64,000 nucleotides of DNA from Phycisphaeraceae bacterium (GTDB taxonomy: Bacteria > Planctomycetota > Phycisphaerae > Phycisphaerales > Phycisphaeraceae), in contig JAJDCX010000005.1 of NCBI GenBank assembly GCA_029260615.1, positions 62,001-126,000 of the forward strand, given 5' to 3'. The notes below the pieces were generated by a model that saw only the letters and a list, made by a program, of their open reading frames with translations, was not told where the DNA came from and did not search any database. Shown here piece by piece: positions 25,259 to 33,587 of the stretch. A program made the translations under genes and the position numbers. Within the stretch, counting starts at the first letter, position 1. Each line of letters starts with the position of its first letter.

Positions 25259-27652
25259 ATGCAAACACCAAATCGATCATGGGAATCCCTTAGAACCATC
25301 GCGTTCCTGGGTAGCTACCTGCCCAGGCGCTGCGGGATAGCCACCTTCAGCGGAGACCTCTCCGAAAGCATCGCCAAAACCGCCAAACACGCCGACGTCT
25401 GGTCCGTAGCGATGAACGATCGCCCCGAGGGCTACCGCTACCCGCCAAGGGTCTGGTTCGAGATCAATCAAAACCGCCAGGGCGAGTACCGCCTCGCAGC
25501 CGACTTCCTGAACATGTCCAAGGTCGATGTCTGCTGCCTCCAGCACGAGTTCGGGCTGTTCGGCGGGCCCTCGGGCAAATACGTCATCGACTTCCTCCGC
25601 CGGCTGCGCATGCCCATCGTCGCAACCCTCCACACCGTCCTCAAAGACCCCAACGAAGACCAACTCGAAGTCACACGCCAGCTCGGCGAGGTCTGCGATC
25701 GGCTCGTCGTCATGGCCGACCGGGCACACGAGTTCCTCACCGGCATCTACGACATCCCCTCACACAAGATCAAGCTGATCCCCCACGGCATACCCGACGT
25801 CCCCTTCGTCGATCCCAGCTTCTACAAAGACCACTTCGGCGTCGAAGGTAAAAAAGTCATCCTGACCTTCGGCCTGCTCGGGCCCAGCAAGGGCATCGAG
25901 AACATGATCGAGGCACTGCCCCGGATCGTGGATCGACACCCCGACGTGGTCTACATCGTCCTGGGCGCAACACACCCCGGCGTCATCGAACACGCCGGCG
26001 AAGACTACCGCATCGGCCTCAAACGCCGGGTCACCGAATTAGGCATCGAAGATCACGTCAAGTTCGTCAACAAGTTTGTCGCCCTCGATGAGCTCGTCGA
26101 ATTCCTGGGTGCCGCCGACGTGTATGTCACCCCGTACCTCAACGAGGCCCAGATCACCTCGGGCACATTGGCCTATGCACTGGGTACCGGCAAGGCGACC
26201 GTCTCAACACCCTACTGGCACGCACAGGAACTGCTGGCCGAGGGGCGCGGCAAGCTCGTGCCGTTCGGCGATTCCAAAAGCCTCGCCGCCGCAGTGAATT
26301 ACCTGTTTGACCACGAAACAGAACGCCACGCGATGCGCAAACGGGCCTACCAATACACCCGCCCGATGTGCTGGAAGGATGTCGCAGGCCAGTACCTGGA
26401 CCTGTTCTCCCAGGTCCGCGATGAACGCAACAGCAACCCCAAGCCGATCGAACAACACACCCGCGCACTTCTAAGCGCACCCCGCGACCTCACCGAGATC
26501 AAGCTCGACCACCTGCTGACCCTGACCGACGATGTGGGCATCTTGCACCACGCGAAAAACACCATCCCCGACCGGCACCACGGGTACAACACCGAAGACA
26601 ACGCCAAGGCGCTGGTGGTTGTGCTGATGGCGCAGGACCACCTGGACAACGCCGTGGGCGGCAAGGTCGAGCCTCTGGTTTCCAAATATCTCAGCTTCCT
26701 GGAACACGCCTACAACCCGGAGACCGACCGATTCCGCACAAGGATGAGTTACAGCCGTCACTGGCACGAGGAGGAAACGCTGTCAGAAGACGTACACGCC
26801 CAAGCGATCCTGGCCCTGGGCGAAGCCGTCGCCAGCTGTCAGTCTCGGGGGCAGATGACTTTGGCCGCCAACCTGTTCCATCGGGCCCTGCCCGCCTGCG
26901 AGTCGTTTGAGAACCCGTACGCCTGGGCACACGCGCTGATCGGAATCCACGCGTACCTCCGCCGATACTCCGGCGACAGCCACGCCCGAAGGGTCCGCGA
27001 ACACCTGGCGGAGAATTTGTTTAACCGGTTTCTGGAAAACACCAGCATGGACTGGACCTGGCCCACCGAGCGACTGGGTTACGCCAACGCCCGTCTACCA
27101 CACGCGCTGCTGATGTCAGGTCGATGGATGTTCCGCAACGACATGATCGAGGCCGCCCTGCACAGCCTGCAATGGCTCAACCACATCCAGGAGGGTGAGG
27201 ACGGACAGTTCTCACCCGTTGGAGACGACGGCGGGCTCGATCGCGGCGGCGAAAAGTCGCGCTTCAATCAGAAACCACTGGAAGCCTCTGTCTCCATCGA
27301 AGCCTACCTCGAAGTGTTCCACGTCACCGACGACCCGGTCTGGGCCGACCGCGCCGAACACTGCCTGAATTGGTTCCTCGGCGAGAACGACCTGCACACC
27401 CCCTTATACGACCACCAAAGCGGTGGCTGCCATGACGCGCTGATGTCTCAGCGTGTCAATGAGAATCAGGGAGCCGAAGCCACACTCGCCTGGCTGACTT
27501 CTCTACTAAGCCTGTACAACCACACAACCCAAACGCCACCCGAGAGTTTGCTCAAACCTCATACGCATGGCGGTGCCAAGCCAATTCAACCAGACCCTTC
27601 CCCACCCAGGAAGCGCCCAGCCAAAGACAATCCCGCTCCCGCTACGACCTGA
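25259..27652 (+). CDS. GT4 glycosyltransferase fused to an alpha/alpha-barrel glycosidase-like domain
   Basis: 797 residues. Residues about 10-385 form a GT-B retaining glycosyltransferase: TIAFLGSYLPRRCGIATFSG at the start, ILTFGLLGPSKGIENMIEAL at about 200, and the donor-binding segment PYLNEAQITSGTLAYALGTG at about 290-310. Residues about 395-770 look like an (alpha/alpha)6 barrel as in GH88- or epimerase-like glycosidases: HHGYNTEDNAKALVV, DWTWPTERLGYANARLP and an Asp/Glu-rich second half. It may build and trim a mannose- or rhamnose-containing glycan. ATG 25259 directly precedes the conserved domain; the frame is open upstream but Arg/Pro-rich. Divergent from rfbA. Confidence 0.82.
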   Translation: MQTPNRSWESLRTIAFLGSYLPRRCGIATFSGDLSESIAKTAKHADVWSVAMNDRPEGYRYPPRVWFEINQNRQGEYRLAADFLNMSKVDVCCLQHEFGLFGGPSGKYVIDFLRRLRMPIVATLHTVLKDPNEDQLEVTRQLGEVCDRLVVMADRAHEFLTGIYDIPSHKIKLIPHGIPDVPFVDPSFYKDHFGVEGKKVILTFGLLGPSKGIENMIEALPRIVDRHPDVVYIVLGATHPGVIEHAGEDYRIGLKRRVTELGIEDHVKFVNKFVALDELVEFLGAADVYVTPYLNEAQITSGTLAYALGTGKATVSTPYWHAQELLAEGRGKLVPFGDSKSLAAAVNYLFDHETERHAMRKRAYQYTRPMCWKDVAGQYLDLFSQVRDERNSNPKPIEQHTRALLSAPRDLTEIKLDHLLTLTDDVGILHHAKNTIPDRHHGYNTEDNAKALVVVLMAQDHLDNAVGGKVEPLVSKYLSFLEHAYNPETDRFRTRMSYSRHWHEEETLSEDVHAQAILALGEAVASCQSRGQMTLAANLFHRALPACESFENPYAWAHALIGIHAYLRRYSGDSHARRVREHLAENLFNRFLENTSMDWTWPTERLGYANARLPHALLMSGRWMFRNDMIEAALHSLQWLNHIQEGEDGQFSPVGDDGGLDRGGEKSRFNQKPLEASVSIEAYLEVFHVTDDPVWADRAEHCLNWFLGENDLHTPLYDHQSGGCHDALMSQRVNENQGAEATLAWLTSLLSLYNHTTQTPPESLLKPHTHGGAKPIQPDPSPPRKRPAKDNPAPATT

Positions 27653-27672
27653 CCACCCCGTCATCCCAACAT

Positions 27673-27709
27673 AAAAAATCCGCCCGCTACCAATTGGCAA
27701 CGGGCGGAT
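27673..27709 (-). terminator. Terminator of the first PEP-CTERM gene
   Basis: Stem ATCCGCCCG / CGGGCGGAT (9 bp) with T-run on the minus strand (A6 at 27673-27678 of the plus strand). It ends transcripts from the minus-strand gene at 27737 and may also act on the convergent glycosyltransferase transcript. Confidence 0.8.
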
Positions 27710-27736
27710 GTGTTGTCTCTTGAATCAACCTGGCTA

Positions 27737-28597
27737 TCAGGCCCTGCGTCTGCGCGAAGTCTGCAGCGCCAACGCCCCCAGACCAAGCACCGCAAGGGTC
27801 GTGGTCACCGGCTCGGGGATCGGCTGGTCCCGGTCGGACAGGAATAAACTGATGCCCTCGAATCCGGCGGAGGCGCTGTTGATGCTATCCAGGGGGCCGC
27901 CTCCACCACCACCGCCGTCTGCTTCTACATTTGAATTAGAGACCTTGACGCTGGCATCGACGGTGAACCGGTAGTTGCCGGGGCTTAAAATGCCGGAAGT
28001 CGAGACGTCCTGGCCACCTTCCGAGACGGACTCATCGATGAGTGCCACATTGTTATCGATATCGAACAGCACGACGCTGGCGGATTGGCTGGCACCGTAC
28101 TCGAAGACCCCCTGCAGAACCCCGGTGCCTGCGCTGATGAAACCGGTCACGTCGTACTGGGCGTCCATGTCGATGGAGAAAAGAATCTCGAGAAGAGATT
28201 GGCTGCCGGCACTGACACCGTCTGAGTTCGTGGGTAAGCCGGGCCCGCCGAGGTGATTGTCCTGGTCACCGGCCTGCAATTCATTGAACCTGAAACCGAC
28301 CTGGGCATCGACGAACCCGTTGCCCTGGATATACCTCTCGCCGATCTGCGAGAACTGGAACGCGAGGGAGTCGGCAAAGAATCCATCGAAAAGCGAATTC
28401 GCCGTGATCTGGCTGTCAAACTCGCTGAAGGCTACCGAGGGGCTGTCATTGGCCATGTCGGGCGGTTCGTTAAAGATAACCGTCCCGGCATAGATCGAGC
28501 GGTTGTCCTGTGTCGGATTAAAAGTCAACGCGGAAACGGCTGTGGCAAAAGACAACAACGCAACGGTACCCAAGGCAACGAACCTAGACATGGACAT
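27737..28597 (-). CDS. PEP-CTERM protein, array member 1
   Basis: 286 residues. Signal peptide (residues 1-24, cleavage after VSA), a beta-rich ectodomain of about 225 residues and a PEP-CTERM end (IPEPVTTTLAVLGLGALAL...SRRRRA). The ectodomain shares with the next four genes the blocks SALTF.PT..RS..AG near the start, LFSIDMDAQYDVTGFISAG in the middle, and LIDESVSEGG...GNYRFTVDAS towards the end. It has an unusual poly-Gly run (GGGGGGGG) near residue 230. AGGAAAGGAAGAG precedes ATG 28597. It should be secreted and sorted to the outer envelope or matrix by an exosortase; function unknown. Confidence 0.8.
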   Translation of the reverse strand: MSMSRFVALGTVALLSFATAVSALTFNPTQDNRSIYAGTVIFNEPPDMANDSPSVAFSEFDSQITANSLFDGFFADSLAFQFSQIGERYIQGNGFVDAQVGFRFNELQAGDQDNHLGGPGLPTNSDGVSAGSQSLLEILFSIDMDAQYDVTGFISAGTGVLQGVFEYGASQSASVVLFDIDNNVALIDESVSEGGQDVSTSGILSPGNYRFTVDASVKVSNSNVEADGGGGGGGPLDSINSASAGFEGISLFLSDRDQPIPEPVTTTLAVLGLGALALQTSRRRRA

Positions 28598-28966
28598 GAC
28601 TCTTCCTTTCCTTCATAAACGGGAGGCAATTCAAAGACATGAGTACTAAAACCGGATCATCCCACTGACCCGACGAAGCCTCCCTTAGGCTCGGATAATC
28701 TAACTCATAACCACTATTATAGCAAGGGTTTTTAGCAATTTACCCCGCGGACGAGTGATCTTGTGACCACGCCACCGAGGCCGCGAGATAAAGATGTAAG
28801 TTCATACGTCAAATGCTAAGTAATTGAAGGGCAGACACTAAACCAGAGACTTATTTATCTTATATGTGGTGGGTAGACTGACGTTGGACCACCCACCTAA
28901 AAAAATAAAAAAAGCCCGTGGCGTATAGCTCACGGGCCGAGGGTTTTGGCGTCAAAAATCCTTGTG
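28598..28966. other. 369-bp spacer between PEP-CTERM genes 1 and 2
   Basis: No gene is apparent. On the minus strand it carries the presumed promoter of member 1 (CTTGCTATAATAGTGG, -10 at 28731-28726), preceded by AACCCTTGC, which recurs upstream of members 3 and 4. The left part of member 2's 3' region holds its terminator (28902-28937). Confidence 0.45.
28902..28937 (-). terminator. Terminator of PEP-CTERM gene 2
   Basis: Stem GCCCGTG / CACGGGC with a 10-base loop and a long T-run on the minus strand (A7 at 28899-28905 plus A7 at 28907-28913 of the plus strand). Lies 29 bases after the stop codon. Confidence 0.8.
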
Positions 28967-29809
28967 CTACGCCCGACGCCGCCGCGAGGTATATAACCCT
29001 AACGCACCTAAGCCAAAGAACGCCAGCGAGGCGGTCACCGGCTCGGGGATAGGCTTGTCTCGGCCGGTCAAAGTGAGTTGGACCTCCTCAAACCTGGCGT
29101 TGGCGGCGTACCCACCGTGGCTGGTATCCGCATCGCCGCTGTCCGCATCGTTGTCCATCCCACCGAAGACCGATGCAAGCGCCTCAGCCGTGAACCGGTA
29201 ACTGCCCGGCCCGATATGGCCCGAGGTATCGATCAATTCTCCACTGTTAGAAACGCTTTCTTCAAAAACCGATACCCCGTTGTCGATATCAAACAACTGG
29301 ATCCGCGCAATCTGTTTGGACCCTTCCTCAAGATCCCCCGCCGCCTCTTCGATACCCGCACCAATGAATCCCCGAAGATCAAAGTGCGCATCCATATCAA
29401 TGGAGAACACGATCTGCAGGATCGATTCGCCCGCCGCCTCGAAAGAGCCGACAGGACCGGTGATCGCAGAGATGCCTGGGGCGGTCTGGCCATCCAGAAT
29501 CCCGTGCCCGCCGTTGGCCGAAACGAACCCCGACCCAGAAATAGATGCCGCCCCGATCGACGAACTCTGCGAGGCGTGGCCGTTAGCGAACACGTCCCAG
29601 TTAGGCTGGTCCGAGGCGCTGGCCCAGAGGTCGCTGGAGAAGTCGGCCAAGGGTCCTCCCGGGCTGTCGTTCTGGATATCCTTGTCGATCCCCGCTACCG
29701 CGCCGGCATGTGTCCTGCGATCATCATTGGTAGGCGTGAACGTCAACGCAGACACCGGCCCCGCCAGACACACCGAAGCCCCAACCGCAATCAATACATG
29801 TTTCATCAT
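28967..29809 (-). CDS. PEP-CTERM protein, array member 2
   Basis: 280 residues. Signal peptide MMKHVLIAVGASVCLAGPVSA, family ectodomain with SALTFTPTNDDRR, IVFSIDMDAHFDLRGFIGAG, IQLFDIDNG and PGSYRFTAEALASVFGG, then an Asp-rich stretch (DNDADSGDADTSHGG) that may bind calcium, and the PEP-CTERM end IPEPVTASLAFFGLGALGLYTSRRRRA. Sequence is intermediate between member 1 and members 3-5. AAAGGG 9 bases before ATG 29809 fixes the start; the frame upstream is open but not signal-like. Confidence 0.8.
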   Translation of the reverse strand: MMKHVLIAVGASVCLAGPVSALTFTPTNDDRRTHAGAVAGIDKDIQNDSPGGPLADFSSDLWASASDQPNWDVFANGHASQSSSIGAASISGSGFVSANGGHGILDGQTAPGISAITGPVGSFEAAGESILQIVFSIDMDAHFDLRGFIGAGIEEAAGDLEEGSKQIARIQLFDIDNGVSVFEESVSNSGELIDTSGHIGPGSYRFTAEALASVFGGMDNDADSGDADTSHGGYAANARFEEVQLTLTGRDKPIPEPVTASLAFFGLGALGLYTSRRRRA

Positions 29810-29982
29810 CACAATACCCTTTCCCTCAAGAGGTGTACGAGTCAGAAATGCCACCCAAACACGCCGACGATCCCACAAGGCCGACGCTCTCTGCAAACAG
29901 ACATGATACAACCGATAACCTACCCAACCCATCGCACCAGCACAAGGACTTATCACAAAAAACCGTCAAATGTGATAATAGG

Positions 29983-30018
29983 TAAAAAAACAGCCCGCGA
30001 CCGATTGGCCACGGGCTG
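29983..30018 (-). terminator. Terminator of PEP-CTERM gene 3
   Basis: Stem CAGCCCGCG / CACGGGCTG with one G-U/A mismatch and T7 on the minus strand (A7 at 29984-29990). It differs in sequence from the terminators of members 4 and 5. Confidence 0.7.
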
Positions 30019-30048
30019 ACAGATAATCACTTCACCCAGCCGAGTTTA

Positions 30049-30921
30049 TCACGCCCGACGTCGCCGAGATGCCTGAAGCACTAACGCACCCAGACCAAAC
30101 CCGACCAGGCTGGTCGTCACGGGCTCGGGGATCGGCTTGTCGATGGGACGCAGTTCCAGGAGGCCGTTGAAGTCGGAACCGGTGGCGTAGCCGAAGTCGG
30201 GGTGCTGCGTGTCATCGCTGTCCCCAATTAAATCATCGGGGAAGAATCCACCGAACACGTTGGCCCTGGCGATGATGCTGAAAATATAGTTGCCCGCTTC
30301 GATCACGCCCTCTTCGTCAAATTTCCGGCCGTCTTCGGAAACTTCTCTTTGGAAAATAGCAGTCTCGTCGTCCTCGCTACCAAAGAAAACACTCGCAATG
30401 CTGCCCGAACGGCTTTCACCAAGACCGACAGCCTGCTCGATCCCGGCGGAGATGAACCCCGATAGGCTGAACGCGGCGGCCTCGTCGATCTTGAAGAGGA
30501 GTTTGATGGAACTGGAAGCGTTGGCCTCGAATCCACCGGGGCCCAGGTCCGCGTCTCCGAGGGCGCTGGTCAGCGTAATGTCGCCATGGCTGCCGCTGGC
30601 GTTGGCGAAGCCTTTGCCGCCGATCGAAAGAGCATTGATTTCCGAACTTTGACCCGCGCTGGCGCTGGCCCAGGCGCCGTAGCCGTGCTGGGTATCGGCG
30701 TCGCCAAATTGCAACTCGGGGTTGAGTTCCATGGCGTGAGCATTGACCTCGCTGTCGAACGACGGGGCGTCAGCAAAATCACTGTTCTCCTCGGAATCCT
30801 CGCCCGCCGCTGCGAACGCGTGGATGCTACGCTCCCCGTCAAGGACGGTCATGGTCAGCGCTGATGCGGGGACCGCAATCAACAACGCCGCCGCAGTTCC
30901 CAATAAAAGTTCTCTGGTCAT
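30049..30921 (-). CDS. PEP-CTERM protein, array member 3
   Basis: 290 residues. Signal peptide MTRELLLGTAAALLIAVPAS, then ectodomain with LTMTVLDGERSIHA, LLFKIDEAAAFSLSGFISAG and the block IASVFFGSEDDETAIFQREV (about 190-210), and an acidic stretch near DLIGDSDDTQHPDF. C-terminal PEP-CTERM IPEPVTTSLVGFGLGALVLQASRRRRA. The middle is about 80-90 per cent identical to member 5 by eye, while the leader and 5' region resemble member 4. Secreted; function unknown. Confidence 0.82.
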   Translation of the reverse strand: MTRELLLGTAAALLIAVPASALTMTVLDGERSIHAFAAAGEDSEENSDFADAPSFDSEVNAHAMELNPELQFGDADTQHGYGAWASASAGQSSEINALSIGGKGFANASGSHGDITLTSALGDADLGPGGFEANASSSIKLLFKIDEAAAFSLSGFISAGIEQAVGLGESRSGSIASVFFGSEDDETAIFQREVSEDGRKFDEEGVIEAGNYIFSIIARANVFGGFFPDDLIGDSDDTQHPDFGYATGSDFNGLLELRPIDKPIPEPVTTSLVGFGLGALVLQASRRRRA

Positions 30922-31033
30922 CTGGTTACCCTTCCCTCTAAAGTTAGATGTGAGGCGACATGCTGTGTCTGTTCGAAACGGCAACCCACCCACAATGGGT
31001 CACACCCCACCTCTTGAATATGCAGAACTAAAT

Positions 31034-31066
31034 ATAACCCTTAATACTATAAAAAGCAAGGGTTAT
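31034..31066 (-). promoter_or_regulatory. Inverted repeat over the promoter of PEP-CTERM gene 3
   Basis: ATAACCCTT and AAGGGTTAT (9-bp arms, perfect) enclose CTTTTTATAGTATT read on the minus strand, which includes a TATAGT-like -10. This is the layout of a repressor operator over a promoter, or a conserved leader stem. The same structure occurs upstream of member 4. Confidence 0.5.
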
Positions 31067-31193
31067 CGGAGCTTAGGTAGTGAATGTGAATATAGGCAAA
31101 GTATCATATTTTATAGAACGTCATATCCGCCAAAACGGCTTCTTTCCCGGGAAACAAATACCAGATGAGGTATAGACCGTATGGTGGCCATAG

Positions 31194-31223
31194 AAAAAGC
31201 CCGTGGGGTTGAACCCACAGGCT
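31194..31223 (-). terminator. Terminator of PEP-CTERM gene 4
   Basis: Stem AGCCCGTGGG / CCCACAGGCT with one mismatch, loop GTTGAA-like, and T-run on the minus strand (A5 before the stem). A mutated copy of the terminator of member 5. Confidence 0.72.
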
Positions 31224-31251
31224 TTGAAATCGAGTCAATCATCGGCCGGGG

Positions 31252-32112
31252 TCACGCTTTGCGACGGCGTGAGGTCCGAAGCACCAGAGCGCCCAGGCTC
31301 ATCCCGATCAGGCTGGTCGTCACAGGCTCGGGGATCGGCTTGTCGATGGGACGCAGATTCAGGTTGCCGCCCCAGCTAGCAAAGGCCTGGTAGCCGTCAT
31401 CGGTATCCGCATCGCCCAGCGTTAGGGCGAGAATCTCACCTTGCCCGCGCACTCTGGTGAAGGCCTCAATGACGACCCTATAGGTGCCGGCTTCAAGCAC
31501 GCCCGACTCGTCGATGCTGGCGTCGTCTTCACCATTAATCTCAATATCGATGATCGATGTATTCGTGGTTACATTGGTGAATTCGAATAACGCGACGTTT
31601 TGCACACTGTTGGTCGGTGGTCCTTGGGCCTGCCCGATCCCGGTCTGGATGAAGCCTTCAAGATCAAACGCGGCCTGCCCATCAATGGAGAAGAGTACAT
31701 CTAAATTGCTTTGACCCTGGGCGTCGAATGCCCCGGGGGGAAGATCCGCATCACCCAGTGCCGACACCAGCTCGATACCGCCGTGGCTGGCGTTGGCGTT
31801 GGCACCACCCTTGCCGAAAATCGACAGGGGACCAAAGGATGATTCCTGAAAGGCGCCCGCATTGGCGGTCGCGCCGTAGATTCCATTAATGTTGCTGGTG
31901 AATCTAGGAACATCGCTTGCATTGGCGCCGACTTCGCTTGCGAATAGCGAGAAGTCCGAGTCGGGGACAATCTTGTTAGCATCGCTGAACTGCCCCACTT
32001 CCGCGCGGGCGGATATGAAGCGGTCATCTTCCAACAATGTCATCGTCAGTGCTGATGCGGGGACCGCGATCAACAACGCGGCCGCGGTTCCTAATAAAAA
32101 CTCTCTGGTCAT
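31252..32112 (-). CDS. PEP-CTERM protein, array member 4
   Basis: 286 residues. Signal peptide almost identical to member 3 (MTREFLLGTAAALLIAVPAS). The ectodomain keeps the family outline (LFSIDGQAAFDLEGFIQTG, VLEAGTYRVVIEAF) but its middle (VQNVALFEFTNVTTNTSIID) differs strongly from members 3 and 5. Yet the last 35 residues, LNLRPIDKPIPEPVTTSLIG onward, and the 3' flank are nearly identical to member 5. So the gene is a mosaic of two sequence histories. Secreted, PEP-CTERM sorted; function unknown. Confidence 0.82.
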   Translation of the reverse strand: MTREFLLGTAAALLIAVPASALTMTLLEDDRFISARAEVGQFSDANKIVPDSDFSLFASEVGANASDVPRFTSNINGIYGATANAGAFQESSFGPLSIFGKGGANANASHGGIELVSALGDADLPPGAFDAQGQSNLDVLFSIDGQAAFDLEGFIQTGIGQAQGPPTNSVQNVALFEFTNVTTNTSIIDIEINGEDDASIDESGVLEAGTYRVVIEAFTRVRGQGEILALTLGDADTDDGYQAFASWGGNLNLRPIDKPIPEPVTTSLIGMSLGALVLRTSRRRKA

Positions 32113-32225
32113 CTGGTTACCCTTTCCCTCTGAAGTTAGATGCGAGGCGGAATGATGCGTATGCTCTAAATGATGGTCCACCCACAGGGACCACGTCCCG
32201 CCTCTTAAATATGAAAAACTGAATG

Positions 32226-32256
32226 TAACCCTTAATACTATAAAAAGCAAGGGTTA
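32226..32256 (-). promoter_or_regulatory. Inverted repeat over the promoter of PEP-CTERM gene 4
   Basis: Perfect 8-bp arms TAACCCTT and AAGGGTTA with the same 15-bp centre as the copy at 31034-31066. Candidate operator/promoter. Confidence 0.5.
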
Positions 32257-32383
32257 TCGGAGCTTAGACAGTGAATGTGAAGATAGGCAAGATCTCCTGT
32301 TTTATCGGACGTCATATCCGCCAAAACGGCTGCTTTCCCGGGAAACAAATACCAGATGAGGTATAGACCGTAGGGTGGCCGTA

Positions 32384-32414
32384 GAAAAAGCCCGTGGGAT
32401 TGAACCCACGGGCT
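32384..32414 (-). terminator. Terminator of PEP-CTERM gene 5
   Basis: Perfect 10-bp stem AGCCCGTGGG / CCCACGGGCT, loop ATTGAA, T5 on the minus strand. Confidence 0.85.
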
Positions 32415-32442
32415 TTGAAATCGAGTCAATCATCGGCCGGGG

Positions 32443-33327
32443 TCACGCTTTGCGGCGGCGTGAGATCCGAAGCACCAGAGCGCCCAGGCTCATCCCGACC
32501 AGGCTGGTCGTCACAGGCTCGGGGATCGGCTTGTCGATGGGACGCAGATTCAGGGTGCCGCCGAAGCGGGAACCAGCGTCGTAGCCGAAGTCCGGGTGCT
32601 GCGTGTCATCGCTGTCGCCAATTAAATTACCGGGGAAGAAGCCGCCGAACACGCTGGCGTCGGCGATGATGCTGAAAATGTAGTCGCCCGCTTCGATCAC
32701 GCCCGACTCATCGAACTTCAGGCCGTCTTCGAAAACTTCTCTTTGAAAAATAGTAGTCTCGTCGTCATCGCTACCAAAGAAAACACTCGCGATGCTGCCC
32801 GAACCGCTTTCACCAAGACCGACAGCCTGCTCGATGCCGGCGGAGATGAACCCCGACAGGCTGAACGCGGCCGCCTCGTCGATATTGAAGAGGATTTTTA
32901 TGGAACTGGTTGCGCTGGCCTCGAATTCACCGGGCCCCAGATGCGTGTCGGCGTCCCCGAGGGCGGATACAAACTCGATGTTGCCGTGGCTGCCACTGGC
33001 GTTAGCGGAGCCTTCGCCGGAGATCGACAGGGCCCCGATCTCTGAATGCTGGCGTGCGTTGGCGTTGGCCCAGGCACCGTAGCCGTGCGTGGTGTCGGCG
33101 TCGCCGGCCTGCAACATGAGGATATCGGATTCCATCGCATGGGCTGAGACTTCGCTGGTGAATGTCTGGTTGAAGTCGGCGAAATCGTCATTGGAGTCCG
33201 AGTCCCCGCCCGCTGACGCCTCTGCACGAACATTTCGCCCTTCGTCGAGCACGGTCATCGTCAGTGCCGACGCCGGTACAGCAATCAACAGCGCCGCCGC
33301 AGTTCCCAGTAAAAGCTCTCTGGTCAT
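32443..33327 (-). CDS. PEP-CTERM protein, array member 5
   Basis: 294 residues. Signal peptide MTRELLLGTAAALLIAVPAS as in member 3; the ectodomain follows member 3 nearly residue for residue (FSLSGFISAGIEQAVGLGES, then SIASVFFGSDDDETTIFQRE and an acidic GDSDDTQHPDF stretch), but from LNLRPIDKPIPEPVTTS onward it follows member 4 (GMSLGALVLRISRRRKA). Repeated Asp/Ser/Asn-rich segments may bind calcium. It was probably the template or product of gene conversion. Function unknown. Confidence 0.82.
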   Translation of the reverse strand: MTRELLLGTAAALLIAVPASALTMTVLDEGRNVRAEASAGGDSDSNDDFADFNQTFTSEVSAHAMESDILMLQAGDADTTHGYGAWANANARQHSEIGALSISGEGSANASGSHGNIEFVSALGDADTHLGPGEFEASATSSIKILFNIDEAAAFSLSGFISAGIEQAVGLGESGSGSIASVFFGSDDDETTIFQREVFEDGLKFDESGVIEAGDYIFSIIADASVFGGFFPGNLIGDSDDTQHPDFGYDAGSRFGGTLNLRPIDKPIPEPVTTSLVGMSLGALVLRISRRRKA

Positions 33328-33587
33328 CTGAACACCCTTTCCCTCAAAAGTTAGTATGAAAAAACATGATGTGTGAAAAACAAATTTAACCCACCCACAC
33401 AGACAACGTCATGCCTCGTGATATGAACACTCAATATACCCCGCCGATCTGCTTTAATCAAGCATTATCGGGGCCTGAGGTGGTGGTGCTAAAATAGGCT
33501 GTGTTAAGTGCGCAACCAGTACCCGATCACGTTAACAACGCGATGTACAGATGAAAACGTCTAGATAGTAAGTGGGCTTGACGGGCC

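Larger units (their letters stand above)
30922..31251. other. 330-bp spacer between PEP-CTERM genes 3 and 4
   Basis: No gene seen. It carries, for member 3, an AAGTTAGAT-type leader, an inverted repeat around a promoter-like sequence (31034-31066), then sequence nearly identical to the spacer upstream of member 5 and the terminator of member 4 (31194-31223). About 150 bp (31060-31250) match 32250-32442 closely. Confidence 0.6.
32113..32442. other. 330-bp spacer between PEP-CTERM genes 4 and 5
   Basis: No gene seen. It is the same length as the spacer between genes 3 and 4 and parallels it part by part: leader, inverted repeat TAACCCTT / AAGGGTTA (32226-32256) over a TATAGT promoter, a conserved stretch from about 32250 to 32380, and terminator. 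Confidence 0.6.

Noticed and set aside
19326-28957. A shared 17-mer GGGTTTTGGCGTCAAAA at 19326-19342 and 28941-28957, with internal symmetry TTTTG-GCGT-CAAAA.
   Set aside because: One chance repeat of this length is not far from expectation in 64 kb, and the two contexts (leader of a protease gene, 3' flank of a PEP-CTERM gene) do not agree.
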